NCBI RefSeq assembly: GCF_023053635.1
Contig: NC_086178.1
Location: 93,666,226-93,730,225, forward strand
Source of the DNA: Elgaria multicarinata webbii
Taxonomy: Eukaryota; Chordata; Lepidosauria; Squamata; Anguidae
Length of the DNA: 64,000 bases
Reading direction: 5' to 3'
Numbering within the stretch: position 1 is the first letter of the stretch; each line of letters begins with the position of its first letter. Below are positions 11,201 through 20,575 of this stretch, piece after piece. A model generated the notes under the pieces. That model saw only the letters and a list, made by a program, of their open reading frames with translations. It had not been told where the DNA came from and searched no databases. Both the position numbers and the translations under genes were made by a program.

Positions 11201-14200
11201 TTTTAGAGAAGAGGAGAAAACTGAGGGGAGACATGATAGCACTCTTCAAATACTTGAAAGCTTGTCACACAGAGGAGGGCCAGGGTCTCTTCTTGATCAC
11301 CCCAGAATGAAGGACACGGAATAATGGGCTCAAGTTACAAGAAGCCAGATTCCAGTTGGACATCAGGAAAAACTTCCTGACTGTTAGAGTAGTGTGACAA
11401 TGGAGCCAATGACCTAGGGAGGTTGTGGGCTCTCCCACACTAGAGGCATTCAAAATGCAGCTGGACAGCCATCTGTCAGGGATACTTTAAGGAGCTTTAT
11501 AGGCTCCTTCCAACTCTATGATTCTATGAAAAAAGTGTTCCAGTGGAATGCCTGAAGTGGAAATAATTATAATTTTTAACCTTGTTGAACTAGGGGGGCT
11601 GGATCCTTAAGTCAGGTATGACTCAAGTGGGATAGGACACACTTGTTGGAATAAGACTGTTGAGACTAGGGAAATGGCCAGTCAAGCATGCAGAGGTGCA
11701 CCTAGGGAGAGGGTAATAATCCAGGAAAATATAGCTAAGAGGTGAGAGCTGGGAGAAGTTTCCCAATCTACTCCTGGTAAGACCCATCAGAACCTCCAAT
11801 GGATTTTTTTTAAGTAACAGGCACTTGATCCTCAGACCTTTCTCCACAGTATCATTATTCTTTAGCCTAAGGCAAATTCACTGAATAAGACCAGAACAAC
11901 ATTTAACAAGAAGCAACTGAAATATCTTCAGCTTTGATTTTTAGGACTTGCCAAAATACAGCATTCCACTGTTTTCATAAAAGCTGTGTCAGAGGATTGA
12001 AAAACACTGGAAATGCCTCCTGAGGCAGCTCAGTGTATAAGTAGTGCCTCAGAGACTATAACAAAGGCCCCATTGTGCCGATGCTCTGGCACAGCAGAGT
12101 CAACAACTTAGAAGGCTGCTTGTTATGCATAAAGGGTTTATAATTCCTCCTGATGAACAAAAAACCCTTCTTTTGGACAACTAGATCTGCTTGATTCTGT
12201 GCAACATTACAGCCAAACAAGAAGTACACAATTTTAAAAAGAATATTAGAATGCAATTAGTAATAATTGAAGTGTCATTGAACTGTTTTATAGATGTTTT
12301 ATGTCATTACAGTGACAACAAAATTTTCATCTTGTAGTGATGCTAATCTTCTAACCAACTGTTTGCACTAATCAGTCTGTTTAGAGGCTAACCATTTTTG
12401 AAGTTATTTAAAAGTAAAATTACAATAGTAGATATATTTCTCAGGTGGCACGAACTATTATCCATTTCCCAAAGAACAGCATCCAAGAGGAAAACAGTCA
12501 TATATGCTCACAACACATTTTCTCAAAAAGTGCTACCAGTCTCACAACGTAAGATCGGGCCACCAACTTGCAAAGTCCAAGTCCATTATTCCATGACTGC
12601 AATGCACCGCATTAAAACATACAATTTTGCTTATTGTGGCAACCAAGGCATATTGCAGAGACATCAGGCAAACTCAGTCCATACATTACCTCTTTCATGT
12701 ATTGATTATACAAAGCCTCTGCAGATTCCAAGTAAGTCTGTGCTGTTTTAATGTTATCTCTTTCCGACCACAGGATACCCAGATTATTCTACAAAATAAG
12801 AGATGGAATTGTTAGTTCTAAAATTATGAATGGCGCAAGGATGGAATTCACATTCACTGAACAGACGTTGGAGGAACATGGGGTTGCCCTGGAACTAGTA
12901 ATAACAGAATTACACTAAGTGTGAATACTAGAATTGTTAAATGCCTTAGAAGAGCCTTCCCTAACTTGGTGACCTTCAAATGTGTTGGACTACAACTCCC
13001 ATCATCCTCAGTCAACATGGCTACTGGCACTAGGCTGGGGAAGGCTGCCTTAGAGGCAACTCCTGGGAAGGCCAGCCAGTGACCTGTGACACAATATCTG
13101 AATATGATCAGATGCTAAACATTTCTCCACAGGTATTGTAATAGGTACCCTTTTCAAACCCATCGTTCTAAGACCCAATTGGGCAATGAGAATGGGAGCC
13201 ACTACCACAGCTTTGATTTTAACCACTTGCCCAGACACTACAGGAGACTTGGGATTTCACTGAGGTGAGTAAGTGGGTTGCCAGAAGAGGGATGGAGCTT
13301 GCTCGGCACCTCCTCCAGCAACCTGCTGCGTTTCTATGCTGGGCATGGAGGAGGGAGCTTTCATTTCTCTGCACCCAGCACCCAGTAACCAGTGGGCTAC
13401 AGTGAGAGGGGCAGAAGTGCCCTCCTACACGCCCAGCATAGAGACCAAGAGGGATGGCGGTGGAGGGAAGGAGTGGTACCACTGCCAGCCTGGTGGTTCT
13501 ATGCTAGCAAGTGACCCTCCTGTGAGTCTAGCATAGAAACAGGGTGTTCTGGTAGCAAAGAACAGGGCGATCCATGCCTTCACCACCAGCCCATTGAAAT
13601 TCTGTGCTGGACACTTAGGAGGCGAAGCCTTTTCCTGCACACTCAGCACAGAAACCAGGCAGGCAAGACCAATTTCTAATCAGCAAAATGCTTTCCATGC
13701 ATTGTTTTTTAATTGGTAAGAAAGGCTGGCAAACAAGGGACAGAGTGCTCCAACCCTTCTACATCAGCCCTACAGGAGTAAAAAGCAGGCAGGTAAACAT
13801 TTTTTATTATTTACTTATTTTTATTTATTACTGCATTTATATCCTGCCATTTTTTCCTCCAAGGAACCCAAGGTGACGTACATATAGCTTCGGCTATTGG
13901 GCGGTATAGAAATGTAATAAATAAATAAAATAAATAATCCTCCTCCTCTCCATTTTATCCTTACAACAACAACCCTGTGAGGGAGGTTGAACTGAGAGTC
14001 TGTGACTGGCTCAAAGTCACCCAGTGGGTTTCCATGGCCGAGTGGGGACTAGAACCCGCATCTCCCGACTCCCAGTCCAACACTTTAGCCACTACACTAT
14101 ACTGGCAAGCTAGTAACTCTTTGGTGCCAATTGACAAAGCTGTATTCCATGTGGTATAGTCCCATGCCTAGAGATGTGAAGGCCTGTGGGGGGAGGGGCA

Positions 14201-17200
14201 GGAAAATGAGGCAAACAACCATTTTCTTTTCATTTTTCTCAAAAGATAATTTCTATTTCCTCCCCCAAAAGCTGGAACAACTGTAGAGTATGCAAAGAAA
14301 AAAATTTTTTTAGAATGAATAAAATACTTAAAACAAGGTGTTTACATATTGTTACTCAGCCTTTACTCCCCACAAACAATTGCTAAAAACTATGTCATAA
14401 GAAGACCTTTATAAAAAGATTAGAAATGTAACATTTCTAGAAACAATGAAGCCATGGAGGAAGATTCAGATTGCTTAAAGTTTCTTAAATTAGGTGTTTT
14501 TTTAAATCGTCTCCGTAAGAGTCCCAGCACAGTTATTTCTTCCATTCCTTATTAAGAACATTGATCTAATGTATCTTTACTGATAGGGATTTAGAGAAGC
14601 TTTAAATCATTCTCAGTTTCCCAACACATGAGTAAAATCACAGTACAATTATCTGGAACAAAATGGGTATTCTTGCCACTTTGTTTTATTGAGTCCTGTG
14701 TTTCTGGACTTGTTCTAGTTAGATGCTGTTGTAGCCAATTGCTGTAGCCAATTAATGTAGTTCTAATCTACCACCCACATGTGAAAGAACACTGTAGATT
14801 ATCCTGCCACTAGATGCAACGGAACAGCATGTGGGTTCTCCCAGCTATGTTTCTTTCTTTCTCTCTTTCTTTTTTTAATTAACTTTGAGACTTGGGTCTA
14901 CAGAACTCACTATCAATTTTTAATAAAGTTCTCAATTATACCTCACCATTAGGAAGTGCTGCCTCAGCTATAAAAACTTGTAACTGCTGCCACGAGAATG
15001 AACCCTCTCTACTTAAAAGTATTCAGTACCCTGGTTCCTATGGTGTAGGCATATGATTGACAGTGACACCCCCAATAGAGACAACGTTTCAAAATGATAA
15101 AAAAATAAGATGTCCATAAATGGAAATTATTTACAAAAGTGATTAAAATGCCACTCTTCAAACAACAGATTTAGATTGCTTAAAGGTTCTTAAATAAAGA
15201 ATGGTTGGTTACTATTCCTAGGCTGAGTCTTTTCCAGCCAAGTAAAGTCTCAATAGCTTTTCCTTCAAACCAGATTTTCCTAAATTCAATTCCACAAGCA
15301 GGAACAGGTTTAGGAAGCTCCCCAAACCTCCTCACTAATTTTCTTTTGCCTTCAGTTCTTCCTGCTTATTCTGGGGTCTAGGATGATTCTACGTGCTGAA
15401 GTTACCTCTGGTCAGCCCTGAAATCGAAAATATGTTACGTATAACTTGCTTGGCTCATAAAATTATCATGTTTGGTATATTAAATTTAAAAGGATAGCTT
15501 ATTCAGACAATAATTACAGATTTAGTAACTGAATTTACTTTTTAAAGTTTGCAATTTTCATGATAATTTTATGAGCAAACTGAATTATACATAATGCTAT
15601 GTATAAAGCTACCTTCCTCAACCAGAGGTTTTGGACTAAAAAACCCCAGCATTCCCAACCATCAGCCATGATGGTCGGGGATACTGAAGTCCAAAACATC
15701 TAGATGGTACCAGGTTGGGGAAGCTTGTCCTAAAGCAACAAAGTGACTTTAAATCTATAAAGAGCACTATATCAATCACTTCCAACCCGGATCAAGGAAT
15801 TGTGCTGCTGTGAGAAAGGGTAAAAGATTGCTAGCATCCTCGCCAAAAAAGAATTCTCAGGGTACGTGTAGTGGGGTAAAGACAGTTAACTTGGAATAAA
15901 ACTGATATGGTTGTAGTATTAATAGGTCGAGGCCACATTTTCTGTGCTTCGTCCAACATAAGCTCCCTATATGTTGGATTCAAACCAAATATGTTGGACT
16001 CGGAGATCCTGTAAGTGGAGTTCTGTTCACTGAACCTTCCACTCTTAAAAGAAGGGTGGGGAAGAGGACTATTGTTTGCAGTTTCCCTGGTCTGCTCTGA
16101 AGGGCTAGAGGACAGCATGGGAAGTGGTGCAGGAGGAAGAGGAAATTGCTTCCCCTCACTTTTCCATCAGATCTCCAAACCATCCACAAACAGCAAGGGC
16201 TCTTCTTTTTTTGCAGAAGAGTAACTCTGGATCTAAGCCAATGGATCATTCAACCAAAGAGTTAGTCTAAGTGTATTACGTAACTCAATTTCTGAAGACC
16301 ATATTAAGAACACCAGAAATGGTAGCCAGCCTGCTGTTACATAATTTATTGGGCTGACAAAACTAAAGCACAGCCAATACACAAGACAACAGAGGTCAGT
16401 ATCATCTCCACCTATTTCATGAATCAACTATTCTTGCCCCACAAGTGTTACTTCTGACTTCCAAAAAGACCAATACAGAAAGCAATGCCTTTGCCAATCA
16501 ATTGGTATAAAAATGCTCTATCAGTTTCAAAATCCCAAAAAACATTTTCACCAGAAAGAATGGTTGGCCACTGAAAATAATACACATTTTGATATGCACC
16601 CGAGCTGATGTCAAACTGCTCCTCTATAATCTATTCTGATCAAAGAATATATCTCACTCAGCTATTGAACCTCATGAAGCCTAGAAACTTATATTATCTC
16701 TCTCTTAAGTAGTCTACACAGCACATATCTCAACAAAAGGACTTAGTGCATGCGGGCACAAGCACCCTGTTTTATGGCATATAAATATGGCTCTATCACT
16801 TGCGGCATCAGTCATTACGATTAGAGGAACTGGCAGCTCCTGTGAATTCACGGCTGCCCATTGCCCTTACCCATGGTTGTGAGAAAACCCTTAGACCAGT
16901 GGTTCCCAAACTTTTTCAGGTAACCGCCCCCTTGGTCCCACAAACTCATGCCCAGTGCCCCCTACCTTACACTATAAAAATCATTATTCAGAATAGCGGT
17001 TTTCAACGACCCATTAAGGAAGATTATTTATTTATTTATTGCATTTCTATATCACCCAATAGCCGAAGCTCTCTGGGCGGTTTACAAAATTATAAAAATA
17101 ATAATAAAAATTATAAATAATAAAAATTATAAAAACAATAACAATAAAATTCAAAACAGTAACAATTAATTGAATATTTATTCAAAATCCAATTGGTGGA

Positions 17201-18230
17201 TCAAGTCCATAATTGATGGACTTGATCCAGTGATATCATCTTTTCAAAGTCTGATAGTCATTTAGCAAGAATATTAGATATCACATTTAGTAACTAGGGT
17301 AGAGTACCTCACTATTCCATAAATTCTTAATGTGATGGATGGGCTTCTTAAACTGTATTAATACATGTGTGGATTCTTCCCCTATATGGCTTGGGACCAA
17401 ACTACCTTCTCCCATAAAAATGTCCCTGGGTTTTAAGACCTTCTGGAGAGGCGCTTCTCGGAAAAGACCACTTCAAGCACCCCCCTCTCACCCCTTTGCC
17501 TCTTAGCGCCCCCTTATGCAATCCCACCGCCCCCAAGGGTGCAGTACCGCCCACTTTGGGAACCACTGCCTTAGACCATCCTTTCCCAACTTGAGGCCCT
17601 CCAGAGGTGTTGGCCTGTAACTCCCAGCATCCCCCCACCCAGCCTGGGGCCTTCCAAAAGTGTTGGCCTACAACTCCCAGCATTCCCCAACCACCATGGC
17701 TGGTTAGGGGATGCTGGAAGTTGTAGGCCAATACCTATGGGACCCCAGGTTGGGAAAGGTTGCCTTAGACTAAGAGCAGCAGCACAGCCTGCTTCGGGTG
17801 GAGCCCCCCGGGGCCTGCCGAGCCACGTCTTCCCCACCTGGGCCTGGATGTAAAGGGAGACGCACTCCCGGGAGAGGCGGTGTCGCTCCAGCAGCTGCAG
17901 GCATTTCACCAGGTGCTCCTCGCCGGCGGAGCACTCCTGGGTGTCGGTGTGGTTCACCCCGAGCTCGTACTCGACCGCGGCCAGCCGCACGGCGCGCAGC
18001 CGCTCCCTCACGTCGTCAGCGGCTCCATCTTCGCTAGCGCCCGGGGCGCCTTCGGCCTCTCCCGCCTCCTCGGAGCCCAGCACCTGCTTGATGCCCTCGA
18101 GCAGCTCCCGCGCGGCGTACTTGGAGCGGTACGGCTCGGTCTCCGGGTCCTTCTTGGACTCCACGTACGAGAGGTTGACTGCGCTCCGGAGCGCCTCGCA
18201 GAGCGAGGCCCACTCGGCGGGGGTCGCCAT
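5508..18230 (-). CDS. KIFBP: KIF1-binding protein (KIFBP), complete, 7 exons
   Basis: The protein is known to bind the motor domains of kinesin-3 (KIF1A, KIF1B) and some other kinesins and to block their microtubule binding; loss in human causes Goldberg-Shprintzen syndrome. CDS exons, in transcript order: 17838-18230, 12690-12788, 10438-10517, 10170-10353, 8708-8792, 7524-7633, 5508-6386. They sum to 1830 bases, 609 amino acids, against 621 in human. All junctions are GT-AG and the phases join without a break. Recognisable blocks are GVNHTDTQE and AGEEHLVKCL (exon 1), NNLGILWSERD (exon 2), YYLAQVYQHLEM (exon 4), ARCWIKYCL (exon 6), and QVDGYVTDHIE, RRCKMHKRRI and NPQYYLLL (exon 7). The fold is an all-helical TPR-like solenoid. 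The chosen ATG lies in a good context (AAG ATG G) and matches the human N-terminus in register. It sits next to DDX21 as in human 10q22. Confidence 0.97.
7524..7633 (-). CDS. KIFBP: KIFBP exon 6
   Basis: Encodes NETEQDQQDLLQRKAEIARC then WIKYCLNLLQ and GARMSLE. The first part is the variable acidic loop; the KAEIARCWIKYCL helix is conserved. Acceptor AAATCAG, donor GAG|GTAAAG. Confidence 0.94.
8227..8275 (+). repeat. (AAT)n microsatellite
   Basis: About 16 AAT/TAA units, continuing directly into a reverse LINE-like tail. Confidence 0.95.
8276..8400 (-). repeat. LINE/SINE tail, reverse orientation
   Basis: 'TTACCTGCCTCTCCC' and 'GATCGAGGCGGGGTACAAC' followed by A-rich 'AATTAAAAACAACATAAAA'. 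The same family occurs forward at 49120-49165, also next to an (ATT)n tract, so the microsatellite is the element's own tail. Confidence 0.65.
8708..8792 (-). CDS. KIFBP: KIFBP exon 5
   Basis: Encodes HCFMESRHCLAAASVIFGQ followed by AGQVPSVED, matching the human CFMEARHCLSAANVIFGQ helix. Acceptor CCACACAG, donor ACA|GTAAGTC. Confidence 0.95.
8793..10169 (-). other. KIFBP intron 4 content
   Basis: Mostly the hAT-type element 8979-9706. A degenerate 'CCCCACTGATTTCAATAGG' block near 10020 belongs to the dispersed palindromic family described at 35914-36038. Confidence 0.6.
8979..9706 (+). mobile_element. hAT-type non-autonomous element with internal inverted repeats
   Basis: The left end CAGGGCTGGTGCCA and right end GGTAGCACCAGCCTG are imperfect terminal inverted repeats. 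The flanks are CAAACACA (8971-8978) and CAAACGCA (9707-9714), an 8-bp target duplication with one change, as expected of hAT insertion. It holds a (CA)n tract (9028-9052) and a GC-rich unit repeated in alternating orientation at 9321-9373, 9391-9460 and 9491-9557. No transposase is present. The first 40 bases match the inverted right end of the 52219-53560 element. Lies in KIFBP intron 4. Confidence 0.8.
10170..10353 (-). CDS. KIFBP: KIFBP exon 4
   Basis: Encodes FEKVYTHTLYYLAQVYQHLEM...EWALNAATLSQYYLNK, the most conserved TPR-like helices. Acceptor CCCCAG, donor AACAAG|GTAATG. Confidence 0.96.
10438..10517 (-). CDS. KIFBP: KIFBP exon 3
   Basis: Encodes SGNPPLDSNEHF...EEEKLSDQERSKR, the acidic linker before the next helical pair. 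Acceptor TTTTGCAG, donor AAAAAG|GTGTGT. Ends two bases into an Arg codon completed by exon 4. Confidence 0.94.
10930..11190 (+). mobile_element. LINE 3' end (L2/CR1 clade), plus orientation
   Basis: Contains 'GTGGTGCCCCAGCTTTGGAA', 'CTTCCTAAGGAAGTCTGACT', 'TCTTTCTGGCGCCAGGTCAA' and a tail with 'ATTATTGTATGCCACCCTGG'. The first part resembles the C-terminal coding end of a non-LTR retrotransposon ('WN-L'-like), the rest its 3' UTR. 5'-truncated. Confidence 0.6.
11204..11529 (+). mobile_element. CR1 LINE 3' end
   Basis: Starts 'AGAAGAGGAGAAAACTGAGG' and 'GGAGACATGATAGC', passes a region matching the CR1 ORF2 C-terminus, and ends 'CCTTCCAACTCTATGATTC' TATGA, the CR1 octamer tail. Frame is degenerate, 5'-truncated. 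Confidence 0.85.
12690..12788 (-). CDS. KIFBP: KIFBP exon 2 (33 codons)
   Basis: Encodes NNLGILWSERD...ALYNQYMKE, near-identical to the human exon. Acceptor TTTTGTAG at 12789-12797, donor GTAATG at 12684-12689. Phase 0 at both ends. Confidence 0.96.
12955..13050 (+). repeat. Palindromic MITE-like repeat
   Basis: 'GCCTTCCCTAACTTGGTG' ... 'TGTTGGACTACAACTCCCAT' ... 'GCTGGGGAAGGCTGCCTTA'. The outer parts are inverted copies of each other. Same family as 15611-15730, 17575-17770 and 21783-21897. Confidence 0.65.
13329..13656. repeat. Array of an alternately inverted ~14-bp motif
   Basis: The motif TTTCTATGCTGGGC and its reverse complement alternate six times: plus at 13331-13344, minus at 13431-13446, plus at 13495-13509, minus at 13527-13540, plus at 13599-13611, minus at 13642-13656. 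The minus copies are each preceded by a 'CCCTCCT'-like block and spaced roughly 100 bp. Not a simple tandem repeat. Confidence 0.7.
13801..14106 (-). mobile_element. tRNA-derived SINE, interrupted by a LINE tail
   Basis: Reverse copy of the SINE at 39293-39534: ends 'TTTAGCCACTACACTATACT' (reverse of the A-box side) with 'GTGGGGACTAGAACCCGCAT' (B-box side). A 50-bp plus-strand tail 'AGCTTCGGCTATTGGGCGGT' with (AAATA)n has inserted at about 13887-13937, splitting the SINE's 3' part. Confidence 0.8.
15611..15730 (+). repeat. Palindromic MITE-like repeat
   Basis: 'CCTTCCTCAACCAGAGGTTT' and 'CCAGCATTCCCAACC' on the left are mirrored by 'GATGGTCGGGGATACTGAAG' and 'CAGGTTGGGGAAGCTTG' on the right. 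Non-coding. Confidence 0.7.
15770..15932 (+). repeat. Partial copy of the 18617-18780 segment
   Basis: Aligns over ~160 bp with the 3' part of the ORF at 18500-18748 and its following bases, about 88% identical by eye. It shares 'CGGATCAAGGAATTGTGCTG', 'TTGCTAGCATCCTCGCCAAA' and 'GTTAACTTGGAATAAAACTG'. A 6-bp length difference keeps the reading frame. Same orientation, 2.85 kb apart; homology stops at 'GTCGAG' on both. Confidence 0.85.
16897..17568 (+). mobile_element. hAT-type non-autonomous element with perfect 8-bp target duplication
   Basis: Ends are CAGTGGTTCCCAAACTTT and, inverted, CAGTGGTTCCCAAAGTGG. The flanks are CCTTAGAC on both sides (16889-16896 and 17569-17576), identical. No transposase. 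A LINE tail ('ATATCACCCAATAGCCGAAG', about 17025-17160) has inserted inside it. Lies 270 bp from KIFBP exon 1, in intron 1. Confidence 0.9.
17025..17160 (-). mobile_element. LINE tail nested in the hAT element
   Basis: (ATTT)n, 'ATATCACCCAATAGCCGAAG', 'CTCTCTGGGCGGTTTACAAA' then an A-rich stretch: the common reverse tail of this window. Confidence 0.7.
17575..17770 (+). repeat. Compound palindromic MITE-like repeat
   Basis: Two half copies of the 'GTTGGCCTACAACTCCCAGC' unit in a row (17579-17640 and 17645-17690), followed by one inverted half ending 'CCAGGTTGGGAAAGGTTGCC'. It abuts the hAT element 16897-17568 and its target duplication. Confidence 0.65.
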
Positions 18231-18560
18231 CTTCTTCCTTTCCCCCCACGCTCTTCTCCTTCTCTGCTGCGTCGTCGTCACTCGTCTCTCTCTCGCTTAG
18301 TCGGTTGGCCCTATTCGTGCCCACTCTTAAGCTCTTGCCGCGGTATTCCGCATGCGCGGACAGATGCGCACCGCGCAACGGGACGCGCTGCCGGCTCCAG
18401 TCGCCATGACTGTATTCCCTTAGTTAAAATGGAGGCAGGATAGACAGGGAATGTCGTCAGCCGTCAAAGGCTGATGGAGCGGAGCGGAAGCCGTCGCTAA
18501 TGCCAAAGCCACGCGCGGAAAACCGATGCCGGGCCTCATCGAAATGTGTGAAGGTGGTTG
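17790..18560. promoter_or_regulatory. CpG-rich promoter region of KIFBP
   Basis: Dense CpG across KIFBP exon 1 and about 330 bp upstream, with many CGC, GCG and CGG steps, against very few CpG in the surrounding introns. No TATA box stands out. A divergent ORF starts at 18500, so the island could serve both directions. Confidence 0.7.
17838..18230 (-). CDS. KIFBP: KIFBP exon 1 (codons 1-131)
   Basis: Starts MATPAEWASLCEALRSA and ends at ...SLYIQAQ before a CAG|GTGGGG donor at 17836-17837. It carries an acidic, Ala/Gly-rich insert around residues 50-75, a weakly conserved loop in the family. Very GC-rich and part of a CpG island. An in-frame ATG 17 codons upstream (18279-18281) begins a basic MTTTQQRRRR stretch not expected in the family. 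Confidence 0.95.
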
Positions 18561-18748
18561 CTAAGAAACTTGGGATTCAGTGGACGAATCTACATTACGC
18601 TTCAAAGCAGCTTAAAAGTCACTCCCACCCCGGATCAAGGAATTGTGCTGCTGTGAGAAAGGGCAAAGGGTTGCTAGCATCCTCGCCAAAAAAGGATCCT
18701 GATTTATTGGGCAAGCGTAGCGGGGTAAAGGCCGTTAACTTGGAATAA
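18500..18748 (+). CDS. Hypothetical small basic ORF divergent from KIFBP
   Basis: 82 codons, MPKPRAENRC...GVKAVNLE, then TAA followed at once by an overlapping AATAAA (GGAATAAAACTG). Strongly basic, with an SSPKK motif near residue 64. I do not recognise the family. It starts 270 bp upstream of the KIFBP start codon on the opposite strand, inside the CpG island, where divergent transcripts are common. Its last ~45 codons are duplicated in frame at 15770-15932. It could be a lineage-specific gene, the last exon of a divergent transcript, or chance. Confidence 0.3.
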   Translation: MPKPRAENRCRASSKCVKVVAKKLGIQWTNLHYASKQLKSHSHPGSRNCAAVRKGKGLLASSPKKDPDLLGKRSGVKAVNLE

Positions 18749-18879
18749 AACTGATAGGGTTGTAGTATTAATAAGTCGAGACAGTCTCTTATCAAAGTCA
18801 TTTCCTTAGGTCTCAAAATCTATATTGAATGCTTATTTTTCCATACTCCCACTGTCAGCACATTTGAGCACCTGCTAAG

Positions 18880-19240
18880 ACCCCTAATACAGCAGAGGCC
18901 CACTGACAAACACCCCATGAACCTCCGCATCCTTTTCACAATTGCAACTTTCTTCTTCGTTGCCTCTTGCTCTGGCCCAGACAACAGTGGTAATGAAAAG
19001 GAGCAACAAATGGTTGTGAGCTGCCTTGGGAGGGCTTCTGCCCTGAAAGGCGGCTAAGAAATATTTTAAATAAATTAAATAAACCAGATGGCACCGCTCA
19101 CTGTCTCTCTGCATGTTGGCAAGCGAGTGGTAGCAATGGTGAGGATGACGAGCTGTAGCATCTAGTGAAAATGGGGGTGAGAAGGTAGATTTACTGAGGT
19201 AAGGGCCACATTGAGGGTGGCTTTCCTAAGGACCCTGAAA
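18880..19240 (+). repeat. Old dispersed repeat with nested LINE tail
   Basis: Shares ordered blocks with about 56600-57510: 'GGCCCACTGACAA', 'TCTGGCCCAGA', 'GAGAAGGTAGA..TACTGA' and 'CATTGAGGGTG'. A tail-like insert ('GGAGGGCTTCTGCCCTGAAA' ... AAATAAATTAAATAAA) lies at about 19005-19083. Confidence 0.55.
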
Positions 19241-19959
19241 AACATGGATCCCTGCCCCCAGATTTAGAACCACTCATTTGAAAACCAAACCCCAAGAAGT
19301 GGGGGCTGGAGTTCCTATTACTTCATATTTAAATTTAAAATCCACCTAAGAAAACATCTATTACCTTTCTCATCCCCAAGTGGTTCATTCCACTTCTACG
19401 AAAATTTCATTTTTATACTTTAACAACCAATCTATTTAGGATATCTAGCATGTAAAAAAAAAAGGAGGGGTAGCTTTTATCACCTTTCTCCGTCACTCCC
19501 TTGGTGAATTCAGACTCCAGGAATTTGAGTACCAGAACAGAATGCAGCTCAGTCTTTCCATGCAAAAATCCACTCCTGGTATCCCATCCTTTCTTTATTT
19601 TAGCTGTATTACAATATTATTAATTGGGCAAACAGGGTCATTTTGTTGCTGCTTTTGTTAAATAATCGGATGTCAGAAAACCTTGCTGATCTACTGCAAG
19701 TCACCCAGCAGCCTACGAATGCATCTAAGCTCTTCCATCCATCCTTGATGTAAAGAGTGGCATTTCAGACAAAGATAATTATTTGAGAAGTGCAGGTGAA
19801 CTGTTTCGTCGATTGGCTACCACCATCCTCCTTCCTTAGCTGATGAACTTTACTTAGCTAGTCACTCTTGTCAAAGTAGCTAAGCAAGTGAAAATCTACT
19901 TAGTCCATTGGAAGAAGGGTAAGATAAACATGTTACAAATGAAGGAATATATCAGAGAA

Positions 19960-20027
19960 ATAAACTGCCCAGGGAGCTTCGGCTATGGAGCAGTATATAA
20001 ATGTAATAAATAGTAACAATAGCAATG
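19960..20027 (+). repeat. LINE tail, plus orientation
   Basis: 'CTGCCCAGGGAGCTTCGGCT' then 'ATATAAATGTAATAAATAG'; a member of the common tail family. Confidence 0.7.
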
Positions 20028-20575
20028 TGTTTCCTTCACATAATTAATTAGACCCCATTTCTTTAGCTGTATGAGTGCAGCAAGTTTAGCAGCATAAATT
20101 TGCCCCTGCTGCCTGGCAGGTGCATCCAGACAAAATCTTACAGAATTCCAAGTATGTAGGATTGTAACCAGGTTGGATCCATGGGATGTAAAAATGTCTT
20201 CACAGGTATATGTAAGTTGTCTTGAGTTCTATATCTTCCACACCACACTCTGTTCATTTCTTTTACATTTAACAGCTTTTGAGTCTTCACAGTAACTCTT
20301 AACACAAGGTACTGGCTTGTTTTGTGATGCTTGTGCCAATATGACAAGTTGTGATGATAGTAGAGCAGGCCTTATGCCTAAACCCTTGCAGTGACATTCA
20401 GCACTAGGACATTCCATTTTTGTTTCTTTTCAACATAGGTGTTTAACAGTAAAAATAGTATGAATGAGACAAATCCAAGCTGGTAATAAAAGCACGTAAG
20501 GAAAGTGTAAATCAATTTTACTTTTGATAAAACAAGAAATGTAGTCCCATTTAAATACATGACATTAACGAATGA

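Larger units (their letters stand above)
10518..12689 (-). other. KIFBP intron 2 content
   Basis: Contains two LINE 3' ends (10930-11190 and 11204-11529) and otherwise unique A/T-rich DNA without recognised genes. Confidence 0.6.
12789..17837 (-). other. KIFBP intron 1 content
   Basis: Five kilobases with palindromic repeats (12955-13050, 15611-15730, 17575-17770), an alternating inverted-motif array (13329-13656), a nested SINE (13801-14106), a partial copy of the promoter-side ORF (15770-15932) and a complete hAT-type element (16897-17568). 14110-15600 looks like unique A/T-rich DNA. Confidence 0.65.
18231..20575. other. Interval between KIFBP start and DDX21 stop
   Basis: Holds the KIFBP promoter side, a small divergent ORF (18500-18748), a nested repeat (18880-19240), a LINE tail (19960-20027) and the DDX21 3' UTR on the right. 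19260-19950 shows nothing recognised. Confidence 0.6.

Noticed and set aside
17402-18443. Other long frames over KIFBP exon 1 (187, 119, 114, 109 codons)
   Set aside because: Out-of-frame or antisense shadows of the CpG-rich exon; only the MATPAEW frame matches the KIFBP family and splices in phase.
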